Part shown: one piece after another, positions 11,459 to 23,336 of the stretch
How positions within the stretch are numbered: the stretch's first letter is position 1
Layout of the letters: each line of letters begins with the position of its first letter
Assembly (NCBI GenBank): GCA_033297075.1
Contig: MU858060.1
Coordinates: 62,001-126,000 of the forward strand
Direction of reading: 5' to 3'
DNA: 64,000 nucleotides
From: Rhypophila decipiens
Lineage: Eukaryota; Ascomycota; Sordariomycetes; Sordariales; Naviculisporaceae
Made by a program: the position numbers and the translations under genes
The notes under the pieces: model-generated
Seen by the model: the letters and a program-made list of their open reading frames with translations, nothing else
The model's database searches: none
What the model was told of the DNA's origin: nothing

Positions 11459-14256
11459 ATGTGGCTGTTAGAGAGTGATTTATTTGAAGGTTCGTGATCG
11501 CGCATCCTCGTCGCTAAATAGTTGGGCTGACGCGGTTCCGAAATGTGATTCAGACAGAAAGCTATGGCTGCGACCAGGCAAGCTCTACCTGTTTGGTAGA
11601 ACAGTTACCCAACGTAAGAGACCGTGGATATCTTTACCTCAGAAATTCATATTTCAGAAAGCGATAATACTAAGATTGACGGCAGCTGGACAACTTACCA
11701 TTTCCGACAAGACCGTATCGAGGAAGCACGTCACGATCCAAGTCGACGCAGTCCCCGAAGGCGGCGCCGTACGTTCGATTTCCTCCGATACCATGCCCTA
11801 CGTTTCGTCGCAAACATTAACACAAGGCTGTGCTTAGAGAAACATTCATTCGAGGTCAAACATCACGATAGAAGATCTGAATGCGAAAAAAGGAACGCTC
11901 CTCAACGGAGTTCAGATCCGCGGCGAGAAAAAGACCCTTACCGAGCCATCCAACGAAGTAAAGCTTGGTCTCTGCCCCAAACTCTTCCGGTACGGCAGCT
12001 ATCTACTCTTCGGCGTCGTTGTTCATACTGACATGGGATGATGCTAGAATTGTTTGGCAACCTGTCGTCCTGAGTTTTTCGTTCACCAGCAAAGAACTGC
12101 GGGCAGACCCCTGGACCACACTCCGCGACTCGCTTGAACAGCTTGACATAAAATTCTCGGCAGAATACGAACAAGAGACGACGCATGTGGTATCGAAAAA
12201 GCGGAACACGTCGAAAGGGCTTCAGGCGCTCATCAACGGCAAGTTCATTGTCACTGACAGTTTCATCAGTGATATTGTTGCTGCAGCCACGGTTGCGGAT
12301 GGTGCTGAAGATGGAACTCCAAGCGCCCTTGAGCTAGATTTTGAGGGCTCATGGCCCAATCCCGTGGAACATCTACCTCCTCGAGGAGAGGAGCCTACTG
12401 ATCGGCCGCCAGAAGCATACGCGCCCGATGCTCGACGACAGGAAGTATTTGAGGGATACACATTTGTGTTCTACGAGAAGAAACAATACGAAAGCTTGTT
12501 TCCAGCAATCAGTCATGGCAAAGGGAAAGCATTGCTAAAAGAGGTGACACCAGGGGAGACCGACGTTGATGACTTCATTCGCTATGTAAAAGGGGTTGCT
12601 GGTGAAAAGGGTCTAGGCTCGTTTGAAGATGGGAGTGAGGGACGGGGCGTGGTCGTTGTGCGATATATGCCTTCCAAGGGCCCGGATACCGAATGGTTTA
12701 CCCAGTTTCTGACTGCTTTCGCCGTGAGGCTGGATCACCGGCCAATCGACCAGCGAGAGTTCCTCGAGGCTATTCTGGCTTGTGACGCCTCAATGCTGCG
12801 GCGGCCTCTTGAGGTAGCAAGTCATTCTGGACCAGCACCAGCACCAGTACAAACAGAAGCGGCCGTCCAAGACACTGGGGACCAAATGGAGGTCGATCAA
12901 CCTCAGGCTCAGGAACCTGCCCAGGAACAAGCCCAAGAACCTTCCTCTCCACCGCCACCAGTTCGGGCCCGGCGGGGCGCAAGGAGTCGGTTCAAAGGCT
13001 TTGATCTGGGTTCCGACGATGAGGTGACTCCAACATCAGCACCTGCCCCTCAGCCAGCACCAGAACCCGAGCCTGAACCAACTCAGCAGGCGGCAGCAGC
13101 GTCACAAGATAGTCTCTTTGTGTCGCAGAATCCAGGGCTTGATAGGAATGCAGTCGAGGAAGAAGAGCCGCAGGCACGTCCGGCACGCAAGTCTCAGCGC
13201 AAACGCGCGTTATCCCCACTCCCCGAACATGACAACTCCACGTTCATGGATGCTCTTGCGCCAACGGCCACCGCCGCGAAACGTCGCCGCATCGAAGCTG
13301 GGCAGCCTGCTATCCCTCCAGTCCCTGAACCGGAAGCGATGGATGAAGATGAGGAAGAGCCGTCAGAATCGCCGCCAGCGAAGAATGGGAAGAAACAAAG
13401 CGCAAAGGGTAAAGGCAAGGTGCCTGAAAATGAGGACATTCTGGATCTTGCCCGCCAGCGTCGTGAGGAAGAAGAGGCCCGGGCAGCAGCTGAACGTAAG
13501 GAACTTTTGGCGACGAATGATGACGAAATCGATTACGCGGCCATACGAGCACTGCACATAATCGAGGAGTGTGAAGTCCATTTTCCAGATCCGGAGGTGG
13601 ACCGAAACTCGCGAGAGCAAGCCATCGCAGAGGGACGCTGGGATCCACGCTGGAATGGGAAAAAGAATTTCAAACGGTTTAGAAAGCAAGGAGACCCAGC
13701 CAGCAGGCCGGCCCCGCGTATAATCGTCGGATTGGAAGAAGTGAAGCCAAAGGAGTATGGGATCGGGGACGATTACTGGCTCGAGGATGGAGGCTCCAGT
13801 AGCAGACGAAACGAGGACAGCCAAGCACAGAGCCAACACCAGACGCAAGCCAGAGACTCCTCTGGAAAGGACGCAGAGATGCCGCCTCCGCCAAAAACCT
13901 CGCGGAGACACGTCCTCGCGCTCGATAGCAGTGACGAGGAGGACACGAATGAGGACCAATCTGTATCTGTCGACCTGGCATCACCCGAGCCCCCGCGTAG
14001 CAGAGTTGCCAAGGTGGCGGAGAAGGCGAATACCCGCCGCAGTCAGCAATCAACACAGACCCAGACGACACAGAGCCAGTCAACGGCGCCGTCGACGAGG
14101 GGAAGCAAACGAGCTGCGACTTCGGCTGCGGCTTCAGGCAGCAAGCAACCGGCAGCCAAGAAACCACGAAGAGGATTGCGGGCAAGCAAGGACAGTGACG
14201 AGAGTGAAGGAGACAGCGATGATGGGCTCAGGTTTCGGTTCGGCAAACGAAAGTGA
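11459..14256 (+). CDS. nbs1: Nibrin, Nbs1 subunit of the MRN DNA-break complex
   Basis: Five exons (11459-11489, 11554-11613, 11686-11768, 11838-11989, 12048-14256) give 844 aa. The N-terminus MWLLES and LWLRPGKLYLFGRT begin an FHA domain (about 13-107) with the phosphopeptide-binding residues GRT, SRKH and NG. Two BRCT repeats follow (about 110-190 and 243-365). The rest is charged and disordered. Near residue 648 the sequence KKNFKRFRK matches the Mre11-binding motif of nibrins, an SQ/TQ cluster lies near 775-790, and the acidic tail ends in GLRFRFGKRK, which fits the FxF/Y Tel1/ATM-binding motif. Known role: brings Mre11-Rad50 and Tel1 to double-strand breaks in the nucleus. The third exon start was chosen because GQLTISDKTVSRKH then follows in frame; an earlier AG at 11657 would break the FHA fold. 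Confidence 0.93.
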
Positions 14257-14678
14257 TGACCATTGTTACAGAAGTTCCTTTTTTGGAGTGGACGTATTAC
14301 GGGACATGCATCTTGGAGGATGCAGCAAGCACAACGCAGTCTGTTGGCGTGTCGTCTCTTTATTGTCGGGTATACGGATATCTGAGGTTGTAGTGTATAA
14401 CCAAGCCCTGTCCTGTGTGATCAAGTACCCAGGTACTGACTGACCAACTACTGATTGTCATCTCAAAGGGCCTGCCTATACAAGGAGCCCTTTACTCTCT
14501 CTAGACGTCTATATACGCCGTCTGTGGTGAACAGAACAAAGCTGACATGCAAGTTGTCCTACCACTACCATACCAGGTGATTCCTTAGACTCCATATCCG
14601 ACAGGATCAAATACTAAAAAAAGCCCATGGGTATCTTATTCTATACTACATCTTTATATACCAAGAGGCGAGGGAGGT
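14257..14678. other. Convergent 3' spacer
   Basis: Holds the 3' ends of nbs1 (plus) and of the cytochrome b5-domain gene (minus). No gene or repeat seen. Confidence 0.5.
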
Positions 14679-15806
14679 TCAGTCCATAGCCTCCATATCA
14701 TGTTCCGGACCAGCCCTGGACCCTGACCCTTCCTCCTCCTCGGGGACATAGATGCCAATCAAGCAAGCAGAGAGCATATTCTCGTAGTTGACCCAGGGAT
14801 GGATCTCGCCAAACAGCTTGGTCCCGTCCCTGCCGGCGCCGCGCAGCAACTCGGGCTCTCCGCCGGGGTGGAACGGTAGGTACGGCGTCATGTTGTATAC
14901 CCGACCGCCTAGGACCGTCCAGGCGTCCTTTCCCTTGCGCCCCGTCATCTTCTTGAGCATGCTGGGCGTTACTTTTATGTAGGGCGTCTGGGGGGGTAGA
15001 CCGCGCAGGTTGGCTGTGGGGTCGGAGGAGAGGCGCGCCCAGTCTAGCGGACTGTGTCCTGGCGCGAGGGCGATTTCTTTGCTGGGTTTTTTGGGTTTCG
15101 CGGCGAGGGTTGGTGGGGGGAAGAGGGAGGAGGAGGAGGAAGACGGCGCGAAAGGAGAGCGGTTCGGTACCGGGCCCGAGGGGGGGAGCGTGGACGAGCC
15201 CGGTTGGTGCGGCCGGAGGAAGGACGACGATGGAACTGGTCGCGGCGGGGGGGCCATTAATCCCGGGGGTGGGTTCGGTTTGCGCGGTGGTGGTTGTGTT
15301 GAGCAACCTGGCTGGCGCGCGGACGAGGAGGATGAGGAGACTTGACCCATTGGTGGTGACTCTGGTTCGGAAAGCGCAAATTGCGGTACGGAGTTGTCGT
15401 CGAGAGTCAAGACCGGGGCCTTGGGGGTTATTTGGCCGTCCTCCTCTTTTTTCTCCTCCTCCGTGACCGCATGGATGACTGGCGGGCGAGCGGGAGGAGG
15501 GGGCATCAGCTGCTGGTCGACATCGGCCTTGTTGAACTGCCGCCTCGAAGTGACTGCATCATCCCCTGTCCCTGTCTTTGCTGCTGCGACAGCTCTTAGC
15601 GCAGTGCTCTCCCCGCGCGGGGGAAGATCAAGTTCGGTTTCATCATCGTTCTCGGGCTCGGGCTCCCGTATTAACGGCGGCTGAGGTGGCGGGCCAAGTC
15701 GGCTTTGTTGAATGTTCCGAAGAAAGACGGAAAGCCATGCCGGCGGCCGCCGGAGGCAGAATAGAACAACTGTCGCGGCGATGAGAGATATCCCAAGGAC
15801 GCCCAT
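14679..15806 (-). CDS. Membrane-anchored cytochrome b5-domain protein (Irc21-like)
   Basis: Intronless frame of 375 aa. A hydrophobic segment at residues 3-19 (GVLGISLIAATVVLFCL) anchors the N-terminus in a membrane. Residues 20-270 are proline-rich and disordered. The C-terminal domain (about 277-355) is a cytochrome b5-type heme-binding fold with axial histidines His313 in HPGG and His336 in GEIHPWVNY. The start YIKVTPSMLKKMTGRKGKD and the spacing of the second histidine resemble the b5 domain of fungal Irc21 and of the NADH-cytochrome b5 oxidoreductase Ncb5or, but no reductase domain is present. The role is probably electron transfer; the partner is unknown. It is divergent from the coiled-coil gene upstream. 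Confidence 0.85.
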   Translation of the reverse strand: MGVLGISLIAATVVLFCLRRPPAWLSVFLRNIQQSRLGPPPQPPLIREPEPENDDETELDLPPRGESTALRAVAAAKTGTGDDAVTSRRQFNKADVDQQLMPPPPARPPVIHAVTEEEKKEEDGQITPKAPVLTLDDNSVPQFALSEPESPPMGQVSSSSSSARQPGCSTQPPPRKPNPPPGLMAPPPRPVPSSSFLRPHQPGSSTLPPSGPVPNRSPFAPSSSSSSLFPPPTLAAKPKKPSKEIALAPGHSPLDWARLSSDPTANLRGLPPQTPYIKVTPSMLKKMTGRKGKDAWTVLGGRVYNMTPYLPFHPGGEPELLRGAGRDGTKLFGEIHPWVNYENMLSACLIGIYVPEEEEGSGSRAGPEHDMEAMD

Positions 15807-16736
15807 GATGGGAACGGCCTCTGACGAAGGCGGGGGAGGGGTCTTTATGACTAGGAGTATCGTATGTTATGCATGCATCGGGAATTTAGGAACTCAACGG
15901 TCGCAGTTTTCAGGTGGGCTTTTTGGAGATGATTGTTGGAGGTGGAGTGTTATCCGTATCAAAGTGACAGCTGACGGGGCCTTGTGGCTGGGAATTGTGG
16001 GTATTGGACGTGGAATTTCTGTAACGAGGAAATTCGTTGCTGAAGAGTACGTTTAAGATAGGGCATTCAACTTTCACTGACGACGTTGAATCTATGCAGC
16101 AAACTCACGAGGCTGAGGCCATCCGTCTGATCTCCAGACTCACAGACTGTGCGTATTCTGGCATTTCCTACCAGGTAAATGCCATGTTTCGTCGATCTGT
16201 TTGTTTCAGTCCCATTTGTACAACATCAAGAGGGACAACTTTTACAGGGTCGCACGAGTCCCTCAACCCCACCATGGCTGCAGTGGTTCCGGCAAGGATG
16301 CCCTGAGCGGCACCACTTTATCGGGTGATGTGTGAAGGAGGGGGGCCCTTGCATGTGCATATAACGCATAAAGTAAACAACAAGTCTACCAGTACCCCAT
16401 CCTCAACGAGGAGGTTTGTTTACTCTGGGGTAGGAATTAGCATTATGTAGCACACTGAGAGACATGCAATGACTCTCCAACTCTGGATTTCAAACTATTG
16501 CACTCCATTGGCCATGTTCTATCTTGCTTTTGGTCACCATCGGGTTTCGTGATCGATTCATTGATATTGGGTTCCGGACGACGGCAGCCAGTTTTTAGCG
16601 CTATTCTGTTAGCCGGAAATCCCACTGTATTCGCCCGTGGCTGCTGCAGACCTGACAAGGCGGCCCAGCGAGAATCAGGGTTTGGCCACACGAAACTCTC
16701 CCACCCAACGAGGCAGTACCACCGAATTGCGGGCGG
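15807..16736. other. Divergent promoter region
   Basis: Separates two divergent genes. Short frames (for example 16037-16306 plus) have no protein character. No repeats seen. Confidence 0.45.
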
Positions 16737-19190
16737 ATGCTCTTGGAGCCAAAGATGCCCTCGTTCCGCTTGACAAGAAGCAAACCTGCATGTCGAGGTA
16801 AAAACACGGGTCCTTCTTCTGAATTGTCTTCGACTTCGACAGTGAAATCAACATCCAACTCCAAATCGGAACTTGAGCGAGTCAGTTTGCGGAGGAAGCC
16901 ATCGGCGGGGATCTTGTCGACAAGTGTCACTCCATCCGGTACTCGAACAACGCGGATTACCACCACGACAGCAACCGTCCCGGCCCAAGTCACAGGACCG
17001 AGACTCGCAAGAGACATTGCAACGAAAACAACAACAACACAAGCACCAAAACCGACCCTGGCATCTCGACATCCACTGCGGGCCCGCGACCAAAATGCCG
17101 CGCCATTGCGGCCACTCTTGAAAGCGGGATTGGCACCGAATTCACGAGATTCAATGACGACGGCCAGGATGCCTTCCTACGAAAAAGCCGCCTCCTCCTC
17201 GACAACTTCCTCGCGACAACCCCAACTACCGACGGTGGCGAGAGGGATCAGCAACAAGCCGCCATTGACTCCCAAGATAGCCGCACGGAGTACCGCGAAC
17301 CAGCAACAACCGAATGTGGCATTTGTAACACCGGTCCCACGACGAGTAGCCAGACCCGAATCCCTCCTCAGCAGCGGCCACGGCGGCACCCCAAAAGAAG
17401 AGCTTACTTCCCCCGTCGCCGCGTTTCTCAACACAAACAACATCACCCCTCGGTCCGGGTCGAGACAGAGCCGTGTCAATAGCGCGAATAGTACCCCGAA
17501 TGGCACTCCGAAACTAGAGCAGAGCGATTCCTGGGAGGCCAGGTCAGGGCTGGGCATCTCGGCCCCTGGGGCTGATGATGGCTACAAGAAGCCGGCTGTC
17601 GCCCTCAGCCCACCGCTGGAGGTCGGCGGCATGTTGAGGCAAGACAATGCCGATTCAAAGGATTCCAAGTTCTTCTACGCGTCTGAAGCACAGAGGCCAG
17701 CTTCCATGATCTCACCAAGGCCACCGCCTGTTCAACAGCAGCAGAGGCCGGCCACTTTCTTCTATGCCAATGGCGGTCCTCCTTTACTACCACAGCAGCA
17801 ACAGCGGGATAATGCACCGTCCCCTCTGGCAACGCCCATAGTGGTGACCACGAGCCCCCAAGAGGCCCCGACGAGCAAGTTTATGTACGCCAATGGGACT
17901 CCTGATTTGCAGCCGCCTGCGAAGACGCGACCAAGCTCAGTAGTGTCAAGTTCATCAAGAAAACCAACTACTAGGCCTACTTCTGGAATTCCCATGTCTC
18001 CTTACAGCAGCCAACGATCGCTTTCTCCTGTCAAACTTTCACATAACCAACAGCCGAATAGTGGGAGCAACAGCGCCCTCGCCTCTCCTCGGTCGCCTAT
18101 ATACGCTGCAAGCTCTTTGACCACACAGTCAGGCCTATCGCAGGCAAACCGACCACTGGTCCCACCGGCCAACAAGCCATCAGTTGCTCGCTCCGGAAGT
18201 CTCACATTTGCCGAGCCACCGGCGGTCGCAAGGGTTCTCTCCACCCACAGCTCAGTCGTGTCTTCTGAATGCACATCACCCGTAGAACCCTCGGCACCGC
18301 AACCCATCAATCCGGCGACTACTGGATTTGCCTCTCTTCTGCAGGCTGCCGAGGACTTTGTCGATGATGAGGAAACCAGGCCGGAATCCCTCAATAGCCC
18401 AACAAAAACCTCTTCACAAGAGGGCCAGTTGACCGAACTCGTCGCGAATGCACGACGAGAGCGTAAGGTCCAGGATCTACAGATTACTAACGCGAGCCTG
18501 GAAGCTATCAACCGAACACTTGAGAGGCAGTTGCGGAAACAAACTGCAGAAATTCGCCGCTACAAACGACTCTCACGATCTGGGCGATTGAGCATGGCCT
18601 CTGCTGGTAGCCGGATTCCATCAGGCTCCTCAGTTGACGGTGGCGGATTGGCGAGGGCAGGATTAGGCTTGGACGATCTAAGCGAGGAGGAAAGCGACAT
18701 GGAGGAGCAGGAGGCCGAGCTCGAAGCCGAGCTTCAAGACGAAGAGTACATGTCTGCCTCGGATGACTCGGGTGAATTAAGTCCGGAAGCTATTGTTGAA
18801 AGAGACACGAGGCATCGTAGAAGGGACGAGAAGCGCCTTCAGCTGGACCTCACCAAGCACCAACAGCTGCTGATTGATAGTCAGAAGATCAACCAGAGCT
18901 TGAAGAGATGTTTAGGCTGGACCGAAGAGCTGATCAAAGAGGGAAAACGAGCCCTCGAATATAAAGTACGAGTCAGTGAGATCTCGCTCGGTGGCAGGGT
19001 GCTCGCACCCGAAGAAATAGAGGGAGAGGAAGAGGAAGACATGGACGTCGATGCAGATGAGGACGACACCATTATTGGAATGGGACTGGGAAGAAGCGAT
19101 GAGCCGCCCAGCAGCGATACCTCTAGACCATGGAACAAAGACTCCCAAGATAGGGATAGTGGGATCGAGCTTCCTACGGATGGAGGGTGA
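16737..19190 (+). CDS. Ser/Pro-rich coiled-coil protein, function unknown
   Basis: Single frame of 817 aa; a second Met six codons on (16755, MPSFRLTRSK) is an equally good start. Residues 1-560 are basic to polar and disordered, rich in Ser, Pro, Thr and Gln. Three copies of a short motif lie at about 311 (KFFYASEA), 341 (FFYANGG) and 381 (KFMYANGT). Two predicted coiled coils follow, about 565-615 (heptads in RERKVQDLQITNASLEAIN) and 685-745, separated by an acidic Glu-rich stretch. The C-terminus is acidic (EEEEDMDVDADEDD). The layout, disordered basic head, coiled coil, acidic tail, is common in fungal cytoskeletal and spindle-pole proteins, but I recognise no named family and do not assign a function. 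Confidence 0.8.
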   Translation: MLLEPKMPSFRLTRSKPACRGKNTGPSSELSSTSTVKSTSNSKSELERVSLRRKPSAGILSTSVTPSGTRTTRITTTTATVPAQVTGPRLARDIATKTTTTQAPKPTLASRHPLRARDQNAAPLRPLLKAGLAPNSRDSMTTARMPSYEKAASSSTTSSRQPQLPTVARGISNKPPLTPKIAARSTANQQQPNVAFVTPVPRRVARPESLLSSGHGGTPKEELTSPVAAFLNTNNITPRSGSRQSRVNSANSTPNGTPKLEQSDSWEARSGLGISAPGADDGYKKPAVALSPPLEVGGMLRQDNADSKDSKFFYASEAQRPASMISPRPPPVQQQQRPATFFYANGGPPLLPQQQQRDNAPSPLATPIVVTTSPQEAPTSKFMYANGTPDLQPPAKTRPSSVVSSSSRKPTTRPTSGIPMSPYSSQRSLSPVKLSHNQQPNSGSNSALASPRSPIYAASSLTTQSGLSQANRPLVPPANKPSVARSGSLTFAEPPAVARVLSTHSSVVSSECTSPVEPSAPQPINPATTGFASLLQAAEDFVDDEETRPESLNSPTKTSSQEGQLTELVANARRERKVQDLQITNASLEAINRTLERQLRKQTAEIRRYKRLSRSGRLSMASAGSRIPSGSSVDGGGLARAGLGLDDLSEEESDMEEQEAELEAELQDEEYMSASDDSGELSPEAIVERDTRHRRRDEKRLQLDLTKHQQLLIDSQKINQSLKRCLGWTEELIKEGKRALEYKVRVSEISLGGRVLAPEEIEGEEEEDMDVDADEDDTIIGMGLGRSDEPPSSDTSRPWNKDSQDRDSGIELPTDGG

Positions 19191-20655
19191 TGATGCTAGG
19201 TGTCTATTTGCAGATGTAATAACAACACAACACACCCCCCGACACAAGGTGATACTGGTCAGTCTCCTTGACGTCTAAACTCTACGACCCTCACCACTCA
19301 CGGACTTTTCTTTTCCTTGCGTTGCATGTTTTGGGATTGTTCTTGTTCGTTCTTTTACCTCTTTTTTTTCGCCTCCTGTAAGAACATTGGGGCGGCTAGC
19401 ATATATGGAGTCGACATCACGCCCCGACTTGAACGAACTCTTAGATACCCGGCGGCCAATTGTGGTTCTACCATGCTCACTCACACTGCCCTTTGATTTT
19501 CCTATACCGTGTTCCTTTTTCTCTTAAGTAATCTGTTTTTTTGGTCGTTCAAGGGGCAGTTTGACATGGGCCAGCATTGCAAGGGGGGCGGGTTTTGACA
19601 GTATAACATTCTTCGTACACCTACAGCTTTACTCCTTTTCTCTCTTCTCCTTTGTTATTCCTAATCACATGTAAAAGTAAAGTAGATACCCGGGCATATA
19701 TGTGGTGGGTGACTGACTCGACTCCTTGAAATTGAGAAGAAGGGAAAAGGCCGTGATAACAAACAGACAACGCTGGACTTTTAATTCTTTGTGATGGGAA
19801 GCACAATTCTTTTCCTCTTTTTTTTCCACGATTTCGTACCTACCCTACAATGGCGGCCTAAATACAAAGCCAAGCGCAGACCAGAAGAAACAACAATCTT
19901 GTTTTCTTATATTCATTTTCCTTTTTTTCCTTTTGATACCCCAGGGCCTCATACCTATGTGTCGGAGGGTCAGGCATTCAGCATGATGGAACAAAACCGA
20001 GCAGACTACCTACCTGATGAGCTGTTAAAATAACACGCTTTTTTTTCCCAGCTTGGCAATGGAATGGGTTCATGGCTTCTCCAACATGGAGGTGGGCATC
20101 ATGGGAGCCTTTTGCAAAGCGATACTTGTCATTCGTGGCTCGGTATTCTGATCGAATGAGTCAAAATGTATTCGATAATACTATATTAGAAATACTATTT
20201 CGTCTATCGTCCTCATCTCGCATCACGCAGCGGTTGTCAAAGTCGGAACTTTCTACTGTGCTGTAGAGAGATAGATATTTGGATATTTACCGTAAAATGC
20301 TGCTGCCTGTACATCCGGCCTTGTTCTCTCTGTCTCTAGCCATTCGGGATACATCACATAGCTGACAAACTTGGTTGAGACATATTCCATCAAAAGTGCT
20401 TCCAGTAATAATAAAAAAGGGTGACTGATCATTGGCTGCACAGGGACAGAAATGGGCTACAAGATCCAGTTAGCCAGCCAGTCATCCACCGAACCAAGTC
20501 CGATTCTTGGGTACAATCCTCAAGTGTATCACGGTCGTATGTAGGTATCTAATTCTCCTCCTCCCGAGCTAAACTCATATTAAGTAAACAACCTTCTCTC
20601 CATCCATCAACCTCTTACACCACTGGGGCCCTGGGCACTGCACCTGTTGGTCTTT
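19191..20655. other. Convergent 3' spacer
   Basis: Lies between the 3' ends of the coiled-coil gene (plus) and the J-protein gene (minus). T-rich with several poly-T runs; no coding frame, RNA gene or repeat recognised. Confidence 0.45.
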
Positions 20656-22364
20656 CTATTCCTTCTTGGGTACATTGGGTGCGTCATTGGCAGTAGCGGC
20701 AGCCTGGGCAACATGGTCGCCGCTCTTGTCCTTATCCTTCTCCTTCTTGTCCTTTCCCTTCTTCTTGTGCTCCTTCTCCTTCTTCATGGCAGCCTCGGCG
20801 ACTAGTTGCTCAAAGGCCATGTAGTCACCTTCCTCCTCTGGTGTCCGCTTTGCCTGTTTTGGGTGTTAGTTGAGACAGAGATGGCGGTGATCAGGCGGCT
20901 TTAGTTCCACATACCTTTGCGCAAATATCACCAATAATCAACATGGCCTCGGCCCTCTCCAACCTCTTGGCCAGTTTAAGGCTCTTGTCGTTCAGGACAG
21001 CATCGCACACATCTCTCAGCACGCTCTGAATCTCAAACTTGCTGCCCCTCCACGCAGCCGTGAGGATCTTGCCCGTCACGCGCCTCTCATATTCGCTCTT
21101 CTTCTCGTCGGTCCATTCCTCTCCGCCTTCCTGCTCCATGCGAGCCATCTCTTCCATGGATTGTTGCGCGTCAATTGCACTGCTAATGGTGTTCCACGTA
21201 TCCTTGACAAGCGCACCCTTATCCTTCATGCGAGTAAGGAAACCGCCCATGCCAAAGAACTTTTGGCTCCGGAGGACAGCGGTCGCTTTGCTGACGTAGA
21301 CGGCGCCGATCGCGTGCAGGATATCAAGGCCAAATGATTCCATTTTCAGATCTTCAACTTCCAGACGAGTCTTTTCTTGGAACGCCTTGGTGACATCGGC
21401 GCCCCTGTCAGTCTCGGTCCATACGGAAATGCGATCAATCAGCTTTCGGGCCAGGGTATCGACACGTTCTTGTCTGATGCGAGCGCGCTCTTTTTCATAC
21501 GCCGCCAGCTGCTCGCGCTGCTCTTTGGAGAGGCCGGCTTTCTTCTTGTCCTTCTTCTTTAGGTCAGTCCCTGTTTCGTCTGCGGCGGTGACATCGTCCG
21601 AGGGTCGATCCATGAGAGCCGGTCGAATAGGGATTGCGGTGCGACTGATAGGGGTGGAAGTTCCTGAGCCCGGGCCTCGCGAAGGCGAAGGGGACGGGAC
21701 TCTCGGGGCGGTTGGGACTGTCGGTACTGAATTTGCGTGTGCTGTGCTGCTCTTCTCGTCTTCGACAACGACCGTGGGAGGTTTGGGTTTCTCACTAGGG
21801 GGCGCCGATGCACCGGCCTCTGCTGTCTTCAAGCTCTCCTTGATGGCGTCATCGGTCCCGGGAAATTGTGCATCACCAGAAGACCCTGCTTCTGCTGCTG
21901 CTGCTGCGGCGGCGGCCTCGGCCTCCTCCGCTTCCATGCTGGCCATTGTGATATCCATTGTAGCGGTCAGATCCTTCATGAGGCTAATCTCGCCTATCCA
22001 GTCAACAAAGGCCTCACCGCCAAATATACTCGTAAAGAATTCGCCAGGGTCGACAAAGCCCTCGCTAGGGCGTGCTGATTCCTTTCCATACTTGTCGTAG
22101 GCGGTGCGCAGGTCTGTGTCTGATAGTACTTGGTAGGCCTCGCCGATCTCCTGGAACTTGGTGTGGGCGTTTGGATCGTTGGGGTTCTTGTCTTTGGTGA
22201 GAAAATAGGGTTAGTTCACGGGAGACCTCAGTTATCCACACAGAGCAGGTCGTCATACCAGGGTGATGGACGATGGCGAGCTTTCGATAAGCCTTCTTGA
22301 TCTCGAGCTCAGTGGCAGTCGGCTTGACGCCTAGAACGTCGTAGTACGCGGTGTCGACAACCAT
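20656..22364 (-). CDS. J-domain cochaperone, Caj1/Djp1 type
   Basis: Three exons on the minus strand (22364-22259, 22191-20915, 20853-20656) give 526 aa. Residues 1-70 are a J domain; the HPD motif (His34-Pro35-Asp36) is created by joining exons 1 and 2 (CCTG and AC), which confirms that splice. A Ser/Pro/Thr- and Glu-rich linker with an alanine run follows. The C-terminal half (from about 230, [19 protein letters not shown]) is the DnaJ-X domain of the Caj1/Djp1 group, ending in a Lys-rich tail made by exon 3. Such proteins stimulate Hsp70; yeast Djp1 helps import proteins into peroxisomes and mitochondria. Which yeast paralogue this corresponds to cannot be told from the sequence. Confidence 0.9.
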
Positions 22365-23336
22365 GGCGAGCAGGACGAAGCGTCAGTGTGTGGGTTATCA
22401 AATTCCTGTCGGCCTGTTGCTCGCTGGTTCGGAGAGGATTGCGACAAACTGTGAGGTCAGTGACTGGGCGAAACAAGAGCGCTGTTTTCTGGATCGCAGA
22501 TGGCGTAGACTACTTACTTTGATATAGCTTAAGTATTATTCGGTAGGAGGCAGTGTTTAACGGAGCCTAGGGAAGTTATGTTGAGAGACTTAGGGGATGA
22601 ATGTATGAAACAAAAGATATCGGTCTGAGAAAAGTTACTGGGTAGTAGCGAGTTGGAAAAGTGACGAAATCCAGCAAGATTATGATAGCCCTGTAGCGGC
22701 TGCCTCGGGTTACTGTCAGTGTCACTGGCAGATCAAATCACTGGTATTGCACAGGCCAATGAGATGTGCCGCTCGGTACCATTCAGGTCAGGACTCAGCC
22801 CGGGCCCCACGGCTGGGCAGCGGGACTGGTGGGGTTTGACAGATTGTAAACATTTGACGTTTTCAGCAGAAATAGTTTCAACGCTACACCTGAGCCAGAC
22901 CTTGCTACGTTCATGGGACCATTTCGTCTTTGTTTACTCTCCATTATCACGACTTGTTCAATGTTTCATGTGTCTACAGTGAGTGATGTTGCTGAAAGCT
23001 AACCAGAACGTTTCCATCTCGACCTGACCCCTCTACCCCTCCATTCGCCCTGCACGTACCTTATCCTTGGGACCGTCTGTCATTCACATGCAAGTTCGAC
23101 ATGGAGTATCACGAATGGAAAGGTACAAAAATATGGCAAGGTCGTCATACGGAGTAGAGGCTGCATTGCTCTTTGTCATCAAGTCTACGGATATGCGACA
23201 CTCGATACTAGTAACGCTCAAGCTACTGTTACCGCAATTGTCTTGTCACCCCCTACAGGTAACCATATTCCCAAAAACAAAGAAACAAAGAAACAAAAAA
23301 CTGCGGTGACGTAGTCTATACCACATTCATGTCCAT
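22365..23336. other. Spacer between J-protein promoter and epimerase 3' end
   Basis: No gene seen. One TACGGAGTA motif at 23148-23156. The left part is the promoter and 5' UTR of the J-protein gene. Confidence 0.45.

Noticed and set aside
13363..13959. 198-codon minus-strand frame inside nbs1
   Set aside because: Antisense to the charged linker of nibrin, created by its biased codon content.
16037..16306. 89-codon plus-strand frame between the b5 and coiled-coil genes
   Set aside because: No domain, no splice partner and no coding character; located in a divergent promoter.
21387..22100. Plus-strand frame of 237 codons
   Set aside because: Antisense to the J-protein gene, whose HPD motif and splice sites are unambiguous; the frame only mirrors its codon bias.
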